Assembly (NCBI GenBank): GCA_018374355.1
Contig: JAHAFI010000004.1
Location: 76,300 to 140,299 of the forward strand
DNA: 64,000 nt
Source: Clostridiales bacterium
GTDB lineage: Bacteria > Bacillota > Clostridia > Lachnospirales > Lachnospiraceae
Direction of reading: 5' to 3'
The translations under genes were made by a program, and so were the position numbers. The number at the start of each line of letters is the position of its first letter. Position 1 is the first letter of the stretch. Shown piece after piece: positions 53,502 through 61,519 of the stretch. The notes under the pieces were generated by a model. That model worked only from the letters and a program-made list of their open reading frames with translations. It did no database searches and was not told the origin of the DNA.

Positions 53502-53528
53502 CGGCGGCAGGGAAGAGTTTCCCGCCGG
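53502..53528 (+). other. GC-rich hairpin between dnaX and ybaB
   Basis: CGGCGG...GGGAA pairs with TTTCCC...GCCG without a T run. More likely an mRNA processing or stability stem than a terminator, since ybaB and recR are expected to be co-transcribed. Confidence 0.4.
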
Positions 53529-53568
53529 CGAAACAAAAAGGAATAAGTGAAAACAGGAGGATACCATA

Positions 53569-53928
53569 GTGGCAAAACGTGGTGGATTTCCGGGCGGAAT
53601 GGGAATGCCCGGCAACATGAATAATCTGATGAAGCAGGCGCAGAAGATGCAGAAACAGATGGAAGAGAATCAGAAAGCGCTGGAAGAGACTGAATTTACG
53701 GCAACAGCCGGAGGCGGAGCTGTGGAAGTGACCGTAACCGGAAAAAAAGAAGTGACAAAAGTAAAACTGGCAGAAGAGGTTGTAGATCCGGACGATGTGG
53801 AGATGCTGGAAGACCTGATCATGGCAGCAACCAATGAAGCTCTCCGCAAGATGGAGACGGAAACTCAGGCGGTAATGTCTAAACTGACAGGCAGACTGGG
53901 TGGACTGGGCGGAGGTTTCCCGTTCTAA
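53569..53928 (+). CDS. YbaB/EbfC-family nucleoid-associated protein
   Basis: A 119-aa dimeric DNA-binding protein. GTG start 9 bp after AGGAGG (53555-53560). The N-terminal Gly/Met-rich stretch (GGFPGGMGMPGNMNNLMKQA) leads into the helix MQKQMEENQKALEETEF, then the family core VEVTVTGKKEVTKVKL and VDPDDVEMLEDLIMAATNEA. It precedes recR by 1 bp, the usual order. Confidence 0.95.
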   Translation: MAKRGGFPGGMGMPGNMNNLMKQAQKMQKQMEENQKALEETEFTATAGGGAVEVTVTGKKEVTKVKLAEEVVDPDDVEMLEDLIMAATNEALRKMETETQAVMSKLTGRLGGLGGGFPF

Positions 53929-53929
53929 T

Positions 53930-54526
53930 ATGGATTACTACAGCAGTCATATCAGCAAATTAATCGAGCAGTTGTCCCGTCTGCCGGGAATCGGGGCAAA
54001 GTCGGCCCAAAGGCTGGCTTTTCACATTATTAACATGCCCGAGGAGCAGGTGGAACAGTTGGCGGGAGCCATGACAAGCGCAAGGACTAACGTAAGATAC
54101 TGCAAAGAGTGCTTTACGCTGACGGATCAGGAGCTTTGCCCTATCTGTGCCAATCCCAAAAGAGACCATAAACAGATTATGGTGGTGGAGAATACCCGGG
54201 ATTTGGCGGCTTATGAAAAAACCGGAAAATTTGAGGGTGTTTATCATGTCCTTCACGGTGCGATTTCCCCCATGCTGGGAATCGGACCCAATGATATCCG
54301 GTTAAAAGAGCTGATGCTGAGACTTCAGGGGGAAGTGGATGAGGTGATTATCGCCACCAATTCCAGTCTGGAGGGCGAAACAACAGCTATGTATATCAGC
54401 AAACTGATCAAACCTACCGGGATTAAGGTGAGCCGGATAGCCAGCGGCGTGCCGGTGGGGGGAGATCTGGAGTACATTGACGAGGTGACGCTTCTGCGGG
54501 CGTTAGAAGGCCGCGTAGAATTGTAG
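53930..54526 (+). CDS. recR: recombination mediator RecR
   Basis: A 198-aa protein of the RecFOR pathway. Helix-hairpin-helix RLPGIGAKSAQRLAFH, C4 zinc finger CKECFTLTDQELCPIC, Toprim motifs VVENTRDLAAYEKT and EVIIATNSSLEGETTAMYI, and C-terminal Walker-like region ASGVPVGGDLEYIDE. The ATG at 53930 directly follows the ybaB stop; the longer frame from 53900 overlaps ybaB and is rejected. The ribosome site must lie inside ybaB, so translation is coupled. Confidence 0.96.
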   Translation: MDYYSSHISKLIEQLSRLPGIGAKSAQRLAFHIINMPEEQVEQLAGAMTSARTNVRYCKECFTLTDQELCPICANPKRDHKQIMVVENTRDLAAYEKTGKFEGVYHVLHGAISPMLGIGPNDIRLKELMLRLQGEVDEVIIATNSSLEGETTAMYISKLIKPTGIKVSRIASGVPVGGDLEYIDEVTLLRALEGRVEL

Positions 54527-54540
54527 GAGCAGTCGGAATT

Positions 54541-55641
54541 ATGTCGAAAAAGAAGATAACTTCCATGGATGTGGCCCGTGAAGCAGGTGTTTCACAGGCC
54601 ACAGTTTCTATGGTTCTGAACAAAAAATATAATGTATCCTTTTCGAAGGAAACGATCCGCCGGGTAACGGAAGCAGCCGAGAAACTGGGTTATCGGCTTC
54701 CGGGGCAGCAGGTGAGAAAGAAAGGGCGTTCCAGAAAGCTTTTGGTGGTATTCTGCCCCACGCTCACCAATCCCTATTATGTGATGCTGCTTCAGGGGAT
54801 TGAGGCGGTAGCAAAGGAATATGGCTACGGCGTTTTTGTATGCAATACCCAGCGTGATTTGAAAATAGAAGAAAATTATCTGAGAATGATGCGTGACGTT
54901 CAGCCGTTAGGCATCATTTACGCGTGCAATCCCAGCTTTGGGAAAGAAGTGGAAGAGCTTTCCCGGGAGATTCCGGTGGTTGTGATCAGTAACCGGGAGG
55001 ATGAATTTGAGATCGATGCCGTTGCGATCAACAACAGAAAACCGGGAATTTTGATGGCGAGACACCTTCTGGAACTGGGACACCGGGATGTGGCGTTTAT
55101 TGCGCCGCCTCTCACTGCGCGGCAGCACCAGCGGCAGAAGCGTGTGGAAGGGTTCCTGATGGAATTTGAGAAAGCAGGTCTGGGAAAGCATGTGGTGGTA
55201 AAGGCTTTTGAGGATGCAGCGGACACGGTGATTCCCAATATTGAATCAGAATACCGCATGGGCTACGAGCTGACTATGGAGCTTTTGCAGGAACGGCTTC
55301 CGGTAACCGCCATTGCGGCGCTGAACGATATGATAGCTTTCGGAGCCATGGATGCTCTGGTGGAAAAACAGTACCGGATTCCGGGAGATATTTCCGTTGT
55401 GGGATGTGATAATACCCTGTTTTCCAGATTTCATACCATTGGGCTGACAACGGTGGAGCATTTTGTGCCCCAGAAGGGAAGGGATGCCTGCGATATCATC
55501 CTGCGGAAAATCGATTCCCAAAGAAACTGCCGCAAGGGGGATGAACCTACCAGCATTTATCACATTGAGTACGAACCAAAGCTGATTATAAGAGGCAGTA
55601 CCGGGTATCCTTCCGGCGGTAAAAAAAGAAAAAATAAATGA
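54541..55641 (+). CDS. LacI-family transcriptional regulator
   Basis: A 366-aa repressor. The N-terminal headpiece ITSMDVAREAGVSQATVSMVLN and hinge helix (ETIRRVTEAAEKLGY) are intact. A periplasmic-binding-protein-like effector domain follows (VVFCPTLTNPYYVMLLQGIE, IPVVVISNREDE, ISVVGCDNTLFSR). A basic Lys-rich tail ends the protein. It starts 15 bp after recR but belongs by function with the downstream transaldolase/transketolase genes, whose promoter lies 150 bp on. Inducer unknown, probably a pentose or related sugar. Confidence 0.9.
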   Translation: MSKKKITSMDVAREAGVSQATVSMVLNKKYNVSFSKETIRRVTEAAEKLGYRLPGQQVRKKGRSRKLLVVFCPTLTNPYYVMLLQGIEAVAKEYGYGVFVCNTQRDLKIEENYLRMMRDVQPLGIIYACNPSFGKEVEELSREIPVVVISNREDEFEIDAVAINNRKPGILMARHLLELGHRDVAFIAPPLTARQHQRQKRVEGFLMEFEKAGLGKHVVVKAFEDAADTVIPNIESEYRMGYELTMELLQERLPVTAIAALNDMIAFGAMDALVEKQYRIPGDISVVGCDNTLFSRFHTIGLTTVEHFVPQKGRDACDIILRKIDSQRNCRKGDEPTSIYHIEYEPKLIIRGSTGYPSGGKKRKNK

Positions 55642-55650
55642 TTTTATAAA

Positions 55651-55667
55651 AAATATTAATAATATTT
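55651..55667. promoter_or_regulatory. AT-only palindrome after the lacI-type gene
   Basis: AAATATTAATAATATTT is an 8+1+8 palindrome. A related AAATATTAATAA occurs again near 55737. It may be an operator for a neighbouring regulator or merely AT-rich spacer; LacI operators usually have a central CG, which this lacks. Confidence 0.25.
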
Positions 55668-55796
55668 CAACTGCATACCCATAAGAAAATCAAGGTTTAT
55701 CAAGAAAGTAATAAAAAAAGAACCGAAATAATGGAAAAATATTAATAAAACTAATTATTATTAACAGATAAAATTACTAATAAAAAATTCCATCCA

Positions 55797-55824
55797 TTGA
55801 CCCGAAGAAAAAAACTGCTATACT
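55797..55824 (+). promoter_or_regulatory. promoter of the transaldolase gene
   Basis: TTGACC (55797-55802), 16-bp spacer, TATACT (55819-55824), 67 bp before the ATG. Confidence 0.75.
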
Positions 55825-55890
55825 GAAATTAGCAGGAAACGTAACATGTAAAAATGTAAATATCACAGGGAAAACCGGGAGGAAAACAAA

Positions 55891-56544
55891 ATGAGATTTT
55901 TTATTGACACAGCAAAAGTAGAAGATATTAAAAAGGCAAATGACATGGGAATCATTTGCGGCGTAACCACCAATCCGTCCCTGATCGCAAAAGAAGGAAG
56001 AGATTTCAACGAGGTTATTCAGGAGATCGCTTCCATCGTGGACGGACCGATCAGCGGTGAGGTGAAAGCCACCACGGTTGATGCGGAGGGCATGATAAAA
56101 GAGGGAAGAGAAATCGCAGCCATCCATCCCAACATGGTGGTAAAGATTCCCATGACAGCAGAAGGCCTGAAAGCCTGCAAGGTTCTGTCAGAGGAAGGCA
56201 TCCGTACCAATGTAACCTTGATTTTTACAGCGAATCAGGCTCTTTTGGCGGCAAGAGCAGGAGCTGCCTACGTTTCTCCGTTTTTAGGAAGGCTGGATGA
56301 TATTTCCGTAAGAGGCGTGGATCTGATCCGTGAAATTGCGGATATTTTCGATATTGCAGGACTGGACACCCAGATCATTGCGGCAAGCGTGAGAAATCCG
56401 GTTCATGTAACAGATTGTGCGCTGGCAGGAGCGGACATTGCCACAGTTCCTTATAAAGTACTGGAACAGATGATCAAACATCCCCTTACCGATGCAGGAA
56501 TTTCCAAGTTTCAGGCAGATTACAAAGCTGTATTTGGGGAATAA
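55891..56544 (+). CDS. transaldolase / fructose-6-phosphate aldolase (short type)
   Basis: A 217-aa TIM-barrel class I aldolase of the TalC/FSA size group. Typical start MRFFIDTAKVEDIKKAN, then GVTTNPSLIAKEGRDF, Schiff-base Lys in MVVKIPMTAEGL, FTANQALLAARAGAAYVSPFLGRLDDI, and C-terminal GADIATVPYKVLEQM. Catalyses transfer or cleavage of dihydroxyacetone units in the non-oxidative pentose phosphate pathway. Works with the split transketolase downstream; distinguishing Tal from FSA activity needs assay. Confidence 0.93.
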   Translation: MRFFIDTAKVEDIKKANDMGIICGVTTNPSLIAKEGRDFNEVIQEIASIVDGPISGEVKATTVDAEGMIKEGREIAAIHPNMVVKIPMTAEGLKACKVLSEEGIRTNVTLIFTANQALLAARAGAAYVSPFLGRLDDISVRGVDLIREIADIFDIAGLDTQIIAASVRNPVHVTDCALAGADIATVPYKVLEQMIKHPLTDAGISKFQADYKAVFGE

Positions 56545-56581
56545 TAGGCAATAGAAAATACAGAAAAACAGATACAAGATA

Positions 56582-56610
56582 TTGCATCGGCTATAAAAAT
56601 GTGGCATACT
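56582..56610 (+). promoter_or_regulatory. possible promoter of the transketolase pair
   Basis: TTGCAT (56582-56587), 17-bp spacer, CATACT (56605-56610). Modest match; the transcript would begin just before the structured element at 56633. Confidence 0.4.
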
Positions 56611-56632
56611 GATACAGCTTGATATTTAAATC

Positions 56633-56692
56633 GTAACTGTTCAGAAGGTCACTGTATTTGTGACTATGAAGGACAGGGTCCTGAATAGTTAC
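56633..56692 (+). repeat. three-way-junction repeat in the transketolase leader
   Basis: GTAACTGTTCA (56633-56643) pairs along all 11 positions (one G-U) with TGAATAGTTAC (56682-56692). Inside are two hairpins, GTCAC/GTGAC (56648-56664) and GGAC/GTCC (56671-56681). A degenerate relative is at 8549-8632. A dispersed repeat or structured leader, 44 bp before the gene start. Confidence 0.6.
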
Positions 56693-56736
56693 CTTTAAAT
56701 CTAAAAATGATAGAGGTATATGGAAAGGAGAACAGA

Positions 56737-57573
56737 ATGAATAAACTGGAACTTCAGAAAATCGCAAATGAAGTCCGTAAAGGTATTGTAACATCTGTCC
56801 ATTCAGCAAAAGCCGGACACCCGGGCGGATCTTTGTCCGCAGCAGACATTTTTACATATTTATATTTCGAGGAAATGAACGTAGATCCGAAAGAACCGAA
56901 AAAAGCGGATCGTGACCGTTTCGTACTGTCCAAAGGACATACGGCGCCGGGGCTTTACAGCGCATTGGCAAACAGAGGATTTTTCCCGGTGGAGGATCTG
57001 GTAACTCTGCGTCATATAGGTTCTTATCTGCAGGGACATCCGGACATGAAACATATTCCGGGTATAGATATGTCCAGCGGTTCTCTGGGTCAGGGAATTT
57101 CTGCGGCAGTAGGCATGGCGATTGCAGGCAAACTGGATAACGCGGATTACCGTGTGTATACACTGCTTGGAGACGGTGAGATTCAGGAGGGACAGGTTTG
57201 GGAGGCTGCTATGCTGGCAGGATTCCGGAAGCTGGACAACCTTGTAGTGATCGTGGATAACAATGGCCTGCAGATTGACGGAAATATTCAGGATGTTTGT
57301 TCTCCGTATCCCATTGATAAAAAATTCGAAGCATTCAATTTCCATGTAATTACAATTGACGGAAATGATTTCGAACAGATTGAAGGGGCTCTGAAAGAAG
57401 CGAGAGAGACCAAAGGTATGCCCACAGCAATCATTGCGAAGACTGTAAAAGGAAAAGGCGTATCCTTCATGGAAAATCAGGTGGGCTGGCACGGTGTTGC
57501 TCCAAATGACGAACAGTATGCAGCCGCTATGGAAGAACTGGAAAAGGCAGGTGAAGCATTATGTCAGAAGTAA
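56737..57573 (+). CDS. transketolase, N-terminal (TPP-binding) subunit
   Basis: A 278-aa subunit. ATG 56737 follows AAAGGAG; the longer frame from 56707 is rejected. SVHSAKAGHPGGSLSAADIF, LSKGHTAPGLYSALANRGFF and the TPP motif GDGEIQEGQVWEAAMLAG...VDNN are intact. Forms a two-subunit enzyme with the next gene, transferring ketol groups between pentose phosphates. The two genes overlap by 13 bp. Confidence 0.95.
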   Translation: MNKLELQKIANEVRKGIVTSVHSAKAGHPGGSLSAADIFTYLYFEEMNVDPKEPKKADRDRFVLSKGHTAPGLYSALANRGFFPVEDLVTLRHIGSYLQGHPDMKHIPGIDMSSGSLGQGISAAVGMAIAGKLDNADYRVYTLLGDGEIQEGQVWEAAMLAGFRKLDNLVVIVDNNGLQIDGNIQDVCSPYPIDKKFEAFNFHVITIDGNDFEQIEGALKEARETKGMPTAIIAKTVKGKGVSFMENQVGWHGVAPNDEQYAAAMEELEKAGEALCQK

Positions 57574-58502
57574 AGAAAATCGCAACCAGAGAAAGCTACG
57601 GCAATATGCTGGTGGAACTGGGAAAAGAACACGAAAACATCGTTGTGCTGGATGCCGATCTGGCAGGTGCTACCAAAACCGGTATCTTTAAAAAAGCTTT
57701 TCCGGAGCGTCACATTAACTGCGGCATTGCGGAAGGAAATATGATGAGCGTGGCAGCAGGTCTGGCAGCAGCAGGAAAAGTTCCTTTTGCAAGTTCTTTT
57801 GCCATGTTTGCGGCAGGCCGTGCATTTGAGCAGGTGAGAAACTCTATCGGTTATCCTCACCTTAACGTTAAGATCGGAGCGACCCACGCAGGTATTTCTG
57901 TGGGAGAGGACGGCGCTACCCATCAGTGTAATGAAGATATTGCCCTGATGCGTACGATTCCGGGAATGACAGTGATCAATCCTTCTGATGATGTGGAAGC
58001 AAGAGCGGCAGTAAAGGCAGCATACGAGATTGACGGACCGGTTTATCTTCGTTTCGGCCGTCTGGCAGTTCCGGTTATCAATGACCGCCCGGATTATAAA
58101 TTTGAGGTTGGAAAAGGAATTGTTTTAAGAGAAGGCAAAGATGTTACGATCATTGCCACAGGTCTGTGCGTAAATTCCGCAATGGAAGCGGCAGAAAAGC
58201 TGGCGGCAGACGGTATTGATGCAAAGGTGATCAACATCCATACCATTAAACCTCTGGATGAGGAGCTTGTAGCTAAAGCGGCAAGAGAAACAGGAAAAGT
58301 TGTAACCGTAGAAGAGCATTCCGTAATCGGCGGTCTGGGAAGTGCGGTTTGTGACGCGCTGTGTGCAAAAGCGCCTGTTCCGGTGCTGAAAATCGGCGTA
58401 CAGGATGTATTTGGTGAATCCGGTCCTGCTGTAAAGCTTCTGGAAAAATACAAACTGGATGGTCAGGGCGTATATGAACAGGTTAAGGAATTTTTAAAAT
58501 AA
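57561..58502 (+). CDS. transketolase, C-terminal (pyrimidine-binding) subunit
   Basis: A 313-aa partner subunit. TRESYGNMLVELGKEHENIVVLDADLAG begins the Pyr domain. HINCGIAEGNMMSVAAGLA carries the catalytic Glu, FASSFAMFAAGRAFEQVRNSI and THAGISVGEDGATHQ follow, and the C-terminal transketolase_C domain has VVTVEEHSVIGGLGSAVCD. Start at 57561 overlaps the upstream gene, so translation is coupled for equal amounts. Confidence 0.95.
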   Translation: MSEVKKIATRESYGNMLVELGKEHENIVVLDADLAGATKTGIFKKAFPERHINCGIAEGNMMSVAAGLAAAGKVPFASSFAMFAAGRAFEQVRNSIGYPHLNVKIGATHAGISVGEDGATHQCNEDIALMRTIPGMTVINPSDDVEARAAVKAAYEIDGPVYLRFGRLAVPVINDRPDYKFEVGKGIVLREGKDVTIIATGLCVNSAMEAAEKLAADGIDAKVINIHTIKPLDEELVAKAARETGKVVTVEEHSVIGGLGSAVCDALCAKAPVPVLKIGVQDVFGESGPAVKLLEKYKLDGQGVYEQVKEFLK

Positions 58503-58520
58503 TTATAAGAGTATAAAACT

Positions 58521-58587
58521 TTACAAGCGGGGAATACTTATTATATAATCAAGCAGGGAGCGGGGGATTGTCCCCGTTCCCTCTTTC
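58521..58587 (+). promoter_or_regulatory. promoter and hairpin before the HD-domain gene
   Basis: TTTACA (58521-58526) with an 18-bp spacer to TATAAT (58545-58550) is followed by a strong stem (GGGAGCGGGG with CCCCGTTCCC, 58556-58581) and CTCTTTC. The stem could end the transketolase transcript or sit in the 5' leader of the HD gene; both readings are open. Confidence 0.45.
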
Positions 58588-58622
58588 AGTTTAAAAGAAA
58601 CGTACGCAAACAGGAGGAAAAA

Positions 58623-59354
58623 ATGATGCCTGCAATTTTGCCGATTCCCCGCCCTTGGATTTCAACAGCGGATATACGAAAAAAAAGATACAAACAGAAC
58701 GAAAAAAATCAGGAATTTTATGAGTGCGTGAAGGATATCATTTCCCATCCCGCGGTTCGGCAGATGAAAAAATTTTATCAGCACTGCGAGACGGATTGCT
58801 ATGAGCATTGTCTCAATGTTGCCTATAACAATTTCTGCATCTGCAAATATCTGGGTCTGGATGCCCGGTCGGCAGCCAGAGGAGGGATGCTTCACGATCT
58901 CTTTTTATATGATTGGAGACAGCACAGACGAAAAACGGGAGACCGCCTCCATGCGATCACCCATCCCATTGCGGCATACAGAAATGCCAGAAAATATTTC
59001 AAACTGAACAAGGTGGAAAAAGAAGTGATTACGAAACATATGTGGCCGGTATCCCTGATCCCGCCCCGTTATCCCGAGACGTATGTGATCTGTCTGACGG
59101 ATAAATACTGCGGTTCCATGGAAATCGCCGACCACTATTCAAATGTTTTGCAGAAAAAAATCTGGGGCAGACCGGCCGCTTGGCTGATGAAACGGGTATT
59201 TGCCAAAGTCCCACGGGCCGAGATTCTTCAGGAACTTGTGCCGGAACTGGATTCGATGGAAAGAGCGGCCAGACCGGAATCCTTCGCCCAGCTAAGATGC
59301 CGCCCCTCTTCAGGCTGGGGCCATGCATCGGGAAGGAGACGCCGTTTCTCATAA
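58623..59354 (+). CDS. HD-domain protein
   Basis: A 243-aa predicted metal-dependent phosphohydrolase. Ligand pattern: HCLNVAYNNF, then RGGMLHDLFLYDWR (HD), THPIAAYRNARKYF (H) and VICLTDKYCGS (D). It is related to small clostridial HDIG proteins of unknown substrate. The last 42 codons (59228 on) overlap the antisense yyaC gene and read as a low-quality basic tail (GWGHASGRRRRFS), so the protein may be extended compared with relatives. AGGAGG precedes the ATG. Confidence 0.85.
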   Translation: MMPAILPIPRPWISTADIRKKRYKQNEKNQEFYECVKDIISHPAVRQMKKFYQHCETDCYEHCLNVAYNNFCICKYLGLDARSAARGGMLHDLFLYDWRQHRRKTGDRLHAITHPIAAYRNARKYFKLNKVEKEVITKHMWPVSLIPPRYPETYVICLTDKYCGSMEIADHYSNVLQKKIWGRPAAWLMKRVFAKVPRAEILQELVPELDSMERAARPESFAQLRCRPSSGWGHASGRRRRFS

Positions 59355-59902
59355 GGGCCGGAGAAAGTCCGGGTAATCCCCGCGGTTATGGTCTCCGCCA
59401 TCTGTACAACGGCAGAAAGCCGGGTGGTCTGGAGCAGCAGATGCTCAAAGGTTCCTGAAACATTCAGGATTCCCGTGATAAAAAGATCTCCCACGGGAGG
59501 GAGAGCCTTGTGGACGCCGGCGCCCGGACAGATGGGGCCTGTTCCCACTGTGATAAAGCCCACATGCTTTTTGGAACCCAATGAGGCATCCACTGCGATA
59601 AAAAGCGCAGAGGGGTGTCTCTTTTTTAAATGTCTCAGTGTTTCTTCCAGATTCAGTGCATGGACAGGGGAATCCAGTGTTCCAAAAACATGGATGTTTT
59701 TCCAGCGGCATTTGGAAAGCTGATGGCCGATCAAGGGACCCAGACTGTCCCCGGTGATCCGGTCGCTTCCGATACAGACGAAAATGATCTCATTCCAAGG
59801 ACGGTCAACTTTCGCTATACATTTTTTAAGTAAATGAGCCAGCTCGCTGCTGGCAGAACTTTTTTTCTCATTGATATAGAATACCGAGCGTTTCATTGCC
59901 AT
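59228..59902 (-). CDS. yyaC: spore protease YyaC (DUF1256)
   Basis: A 224-aa sporulation-associated protein of the GPR-like peptidase fold. Signatures: FVCIGSDRITGDSLGPLIGHQL, VFGTLDSPVHALNLEETL, LFIAVDASLGSKKHVGFI, GTGPICPGAGVHKALPPVGD and GILNVSGTFEHLLLQTTRL. The conserved domain ends near residue 180. The remaining 40 residues are an atypical tail that overlaps the 3' end of the HD gene by 127 bp. Start ATG 59902 has AAAGGAAGG upstream. Supports a spore-forming host. Confidence 0.93.
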   Translation of the reverse strand: MAMKRSVFYINEKKSSASSELAHLLKKCIAKVDRPWNEIIFVCIGSDRITGDSLGPLIGHQLSKCRWKNIHVFGTLDSPVHALNLEETLRHLKKRHPSALFIAVDASLGSKKHVGFITVGTGPICPGAGVHKALPPVGDLFITGILNVSGTFEHLLLQTTRLSAVVQMAETITAGITRTFSGPYEKRRLLPDAWPQPEEGRHLSWAKDSGLAALSIESSSGTSS

Positions 59903-60086
59903 GGAAACACCTTCCTTTCTTCTTTTCCCCCATGGTATTTTACCCAGCTATCTTATAACTATTCAAAAGAGAGGAAAAAAATGCTTTGTGCGGAAAATGT
60001 CGCTAAAAAATCCAATCCAGCCCTCACAATATGATAAAATCCGCAAAATAAACGTGATATGCTGATGCCCAAAAGAGGTGAAGGAT

Positions 60087-61406
60087 ATGATTGAGATTAT
60101 TTATAAGGAAGAGAAGAAAAATGCGGAAGGAAACGAAAGTTTTTTCAAACTTCCCAATAACATCAGACAAATCGGAGAAATCAAAGGATCTCAGAAAATA
60201 TACATAGAAGATTATGCATACACCTTTTTAAAGAAAATTTCCCGCAATACGAAGGAAGGGGGAAAAGCAGCGATTCTGTATGGAAAATACCACTGGTCAG
60301 AGGGCAGTTCCTATCTGTTTATCCGAAGCGCTCTGGAGATTGATGAGATGGAGGTGTCCGGGGAGCACATTGTATTTTCGGACAAAGTCTGGGGACAGGT
60401 GTATGAGGAAGGGAAGAAATATTTTCCGGATCAGGAGATTGTGGGGTGGTTTGTCAGCCTTCCGGGCTTCAACATGCAGATCAATGAGGTGCTTTTAAAG
60501 ACACATCTGAATCATTTTGCGGGTAATGACAAGACGCTTTTTGTCATGGAACCGGGAGAATGGGAGGAGGCATTTTTCCTCTATGAAAGCAGCCAGTTGA
60601 TCCGGCAGTTTGGATATTATATCTACTATGAAAAAAATGACGCTATGCAGGAGTATATGATAGCCAGAAGTCAAAATAAATCCATTGAGGAGACGGAGAA
60701 AATTCCCGACCGGGCAGTGATTGATTTCAGAAAGGCTGTCAGGGAAAAACAGGAGGGGGAAAAAGAGCCGGAAAAAGAAAACCAACCGGGACACCGGAAC
60801 ATGGTAGTGGGAGCCTGCGCGGCTGCCGCGGTACTGGCAGTGGGAATTACATTCTTTAACAGCTATCAGAATATGCAGGGAACGATCAGCGCATTGGTTC
60901 CCGGAGTAGAAGCGGAGGAAGAGGTTCAAGAGGCTTCCGGGGAAAATGTACAGACTGTGCCGCAGGAAAATAAGGACCGGCAGCAGATTTTTGCGGAAAA
61001 TCAGATGCCAGAGCCGGAAATGAAGGAAGATTCTTCCGGGCAGAATGCTTTAAAACAGGAAGAGGAAACAGCAGGAGAGGAACCGATACAGGAACTTCCG
61101 GCAGAAAAAATTCCTGTGGAAGGGGAGAGTGCAGAAGGGGAGGCTTCGGAAGAAAACAAACCGGAAAATCCGGATGCAGGGGAGAACGAAACGCAGGCTT
61201 CCCAAGAAAAAGTTCCTGAGACGGAAGCGGCGCAGACCGCCAACACTCCCATGGAGGAGTATATTATCCAGAGAGGAGATACCATGACCAGCATCTGCAA
61301 AAAAAGATATGGAACGGCTGCAAGAATAGAGGAAATCTGTCGCTTGAACGGAATGTCCCCCGATGATATTATATATGCAGGGGAGAAAATTCTGCTTCCG
61401 GACTAG
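60087..61406 (+). CDS. MPN/JAMM-like, single-TM, LysM protein
   Basis: A 439-aa type II membrane protein. ATG 60087 follows AGAGGTG. Residues about 35-195 look like an MPN/JAB domain: AAILYGKYHW, then EIVGWFVSLPGFNMQINEV and TLFVMEPGEWEEAFFL, parallel to the GWYHSHPGFG and LVIDP strands of JAMM peptidases. The metal His-x-His is V-S-L, so it should be inactive. A transmembrane helix at 237-257 (MVVGACAAAAVLAVGITFF) is followed by a Glu/Pro-rich extracellular stretch and a C-terminal LysM (IIQRGDTMTSICKKRYG... IIYAGEKILLPD, about 391-439) that binds peptidoglycan. Links a cytosolic sensor-like domain to the wall. Confidence 0.8.
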   Translation: MIEIIYKEEKKNAEGNESFFKLPNNIRQIGEIKGSQKIYIEDYAYTFLKKISRNTKEGGKAAILYGKYHWSEGSSYLFIRSALEIDEMEVSGEHIVFSDKVWGQVYEEGKKYFPDQEIVGWFVSLPGFNMQINEVLLKTHLNHFAGNDKTLFVMEPGEWEEAFFLYESSQLIRQFGYYIYYEKNDAMQEYMIARSQNKSIEETEKIPDRAVIDFRKAVREKQEGEKEPEKENQPGHRNMVVGACAAAAVLAVGITFFNSYQNMQGTISALVPGVEAEEEVQEASGENVQTVPQENKDRQQIFAENQMPEPEMKEDSSGQNALKQEEETAGEEPIQELPAEKIPVEGESAEGEASEENKPENPDAGENETQASQEKVPETEAAQTANTPMEEYIIQRGDTMTSICKKRYGTAARIEEICRLNGMSPDDIIYAGEKILLPD

Positions 61407-61415
61407 ATGGGGCAA

Positions 61416-61444
61416 TTGCCGGGGACGAAACATTGTGCTATCAT
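61416..61444 (+). promoter_or_regulatory. possible promoter of the DUF5711-like gene
   Basis: TTGCCG (61416-61421), 17-bp spacer, TATCAT (61439-61444), 75 bp before the ATG. Confidence 0.35.
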
Positions 61445-61519
61445 ATAGAAATAGATGCTGGGGTCGTAACCGTAGAAGGCTGAACGGTAATCTGGGGTTA
61501 AACATAACAAGGGGAATAT

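Noticed and set aside
4485..61406. A ubiquitin-like conjugation system linking the YukD-like protein and the MPN-like domain
   Set aside because: The two genes are 55 kb apart, the YukD-like protein has no C-terminal di-Gly, the MPN-like domain has lost its metal ligands, and no E1/E2-like gene is present.
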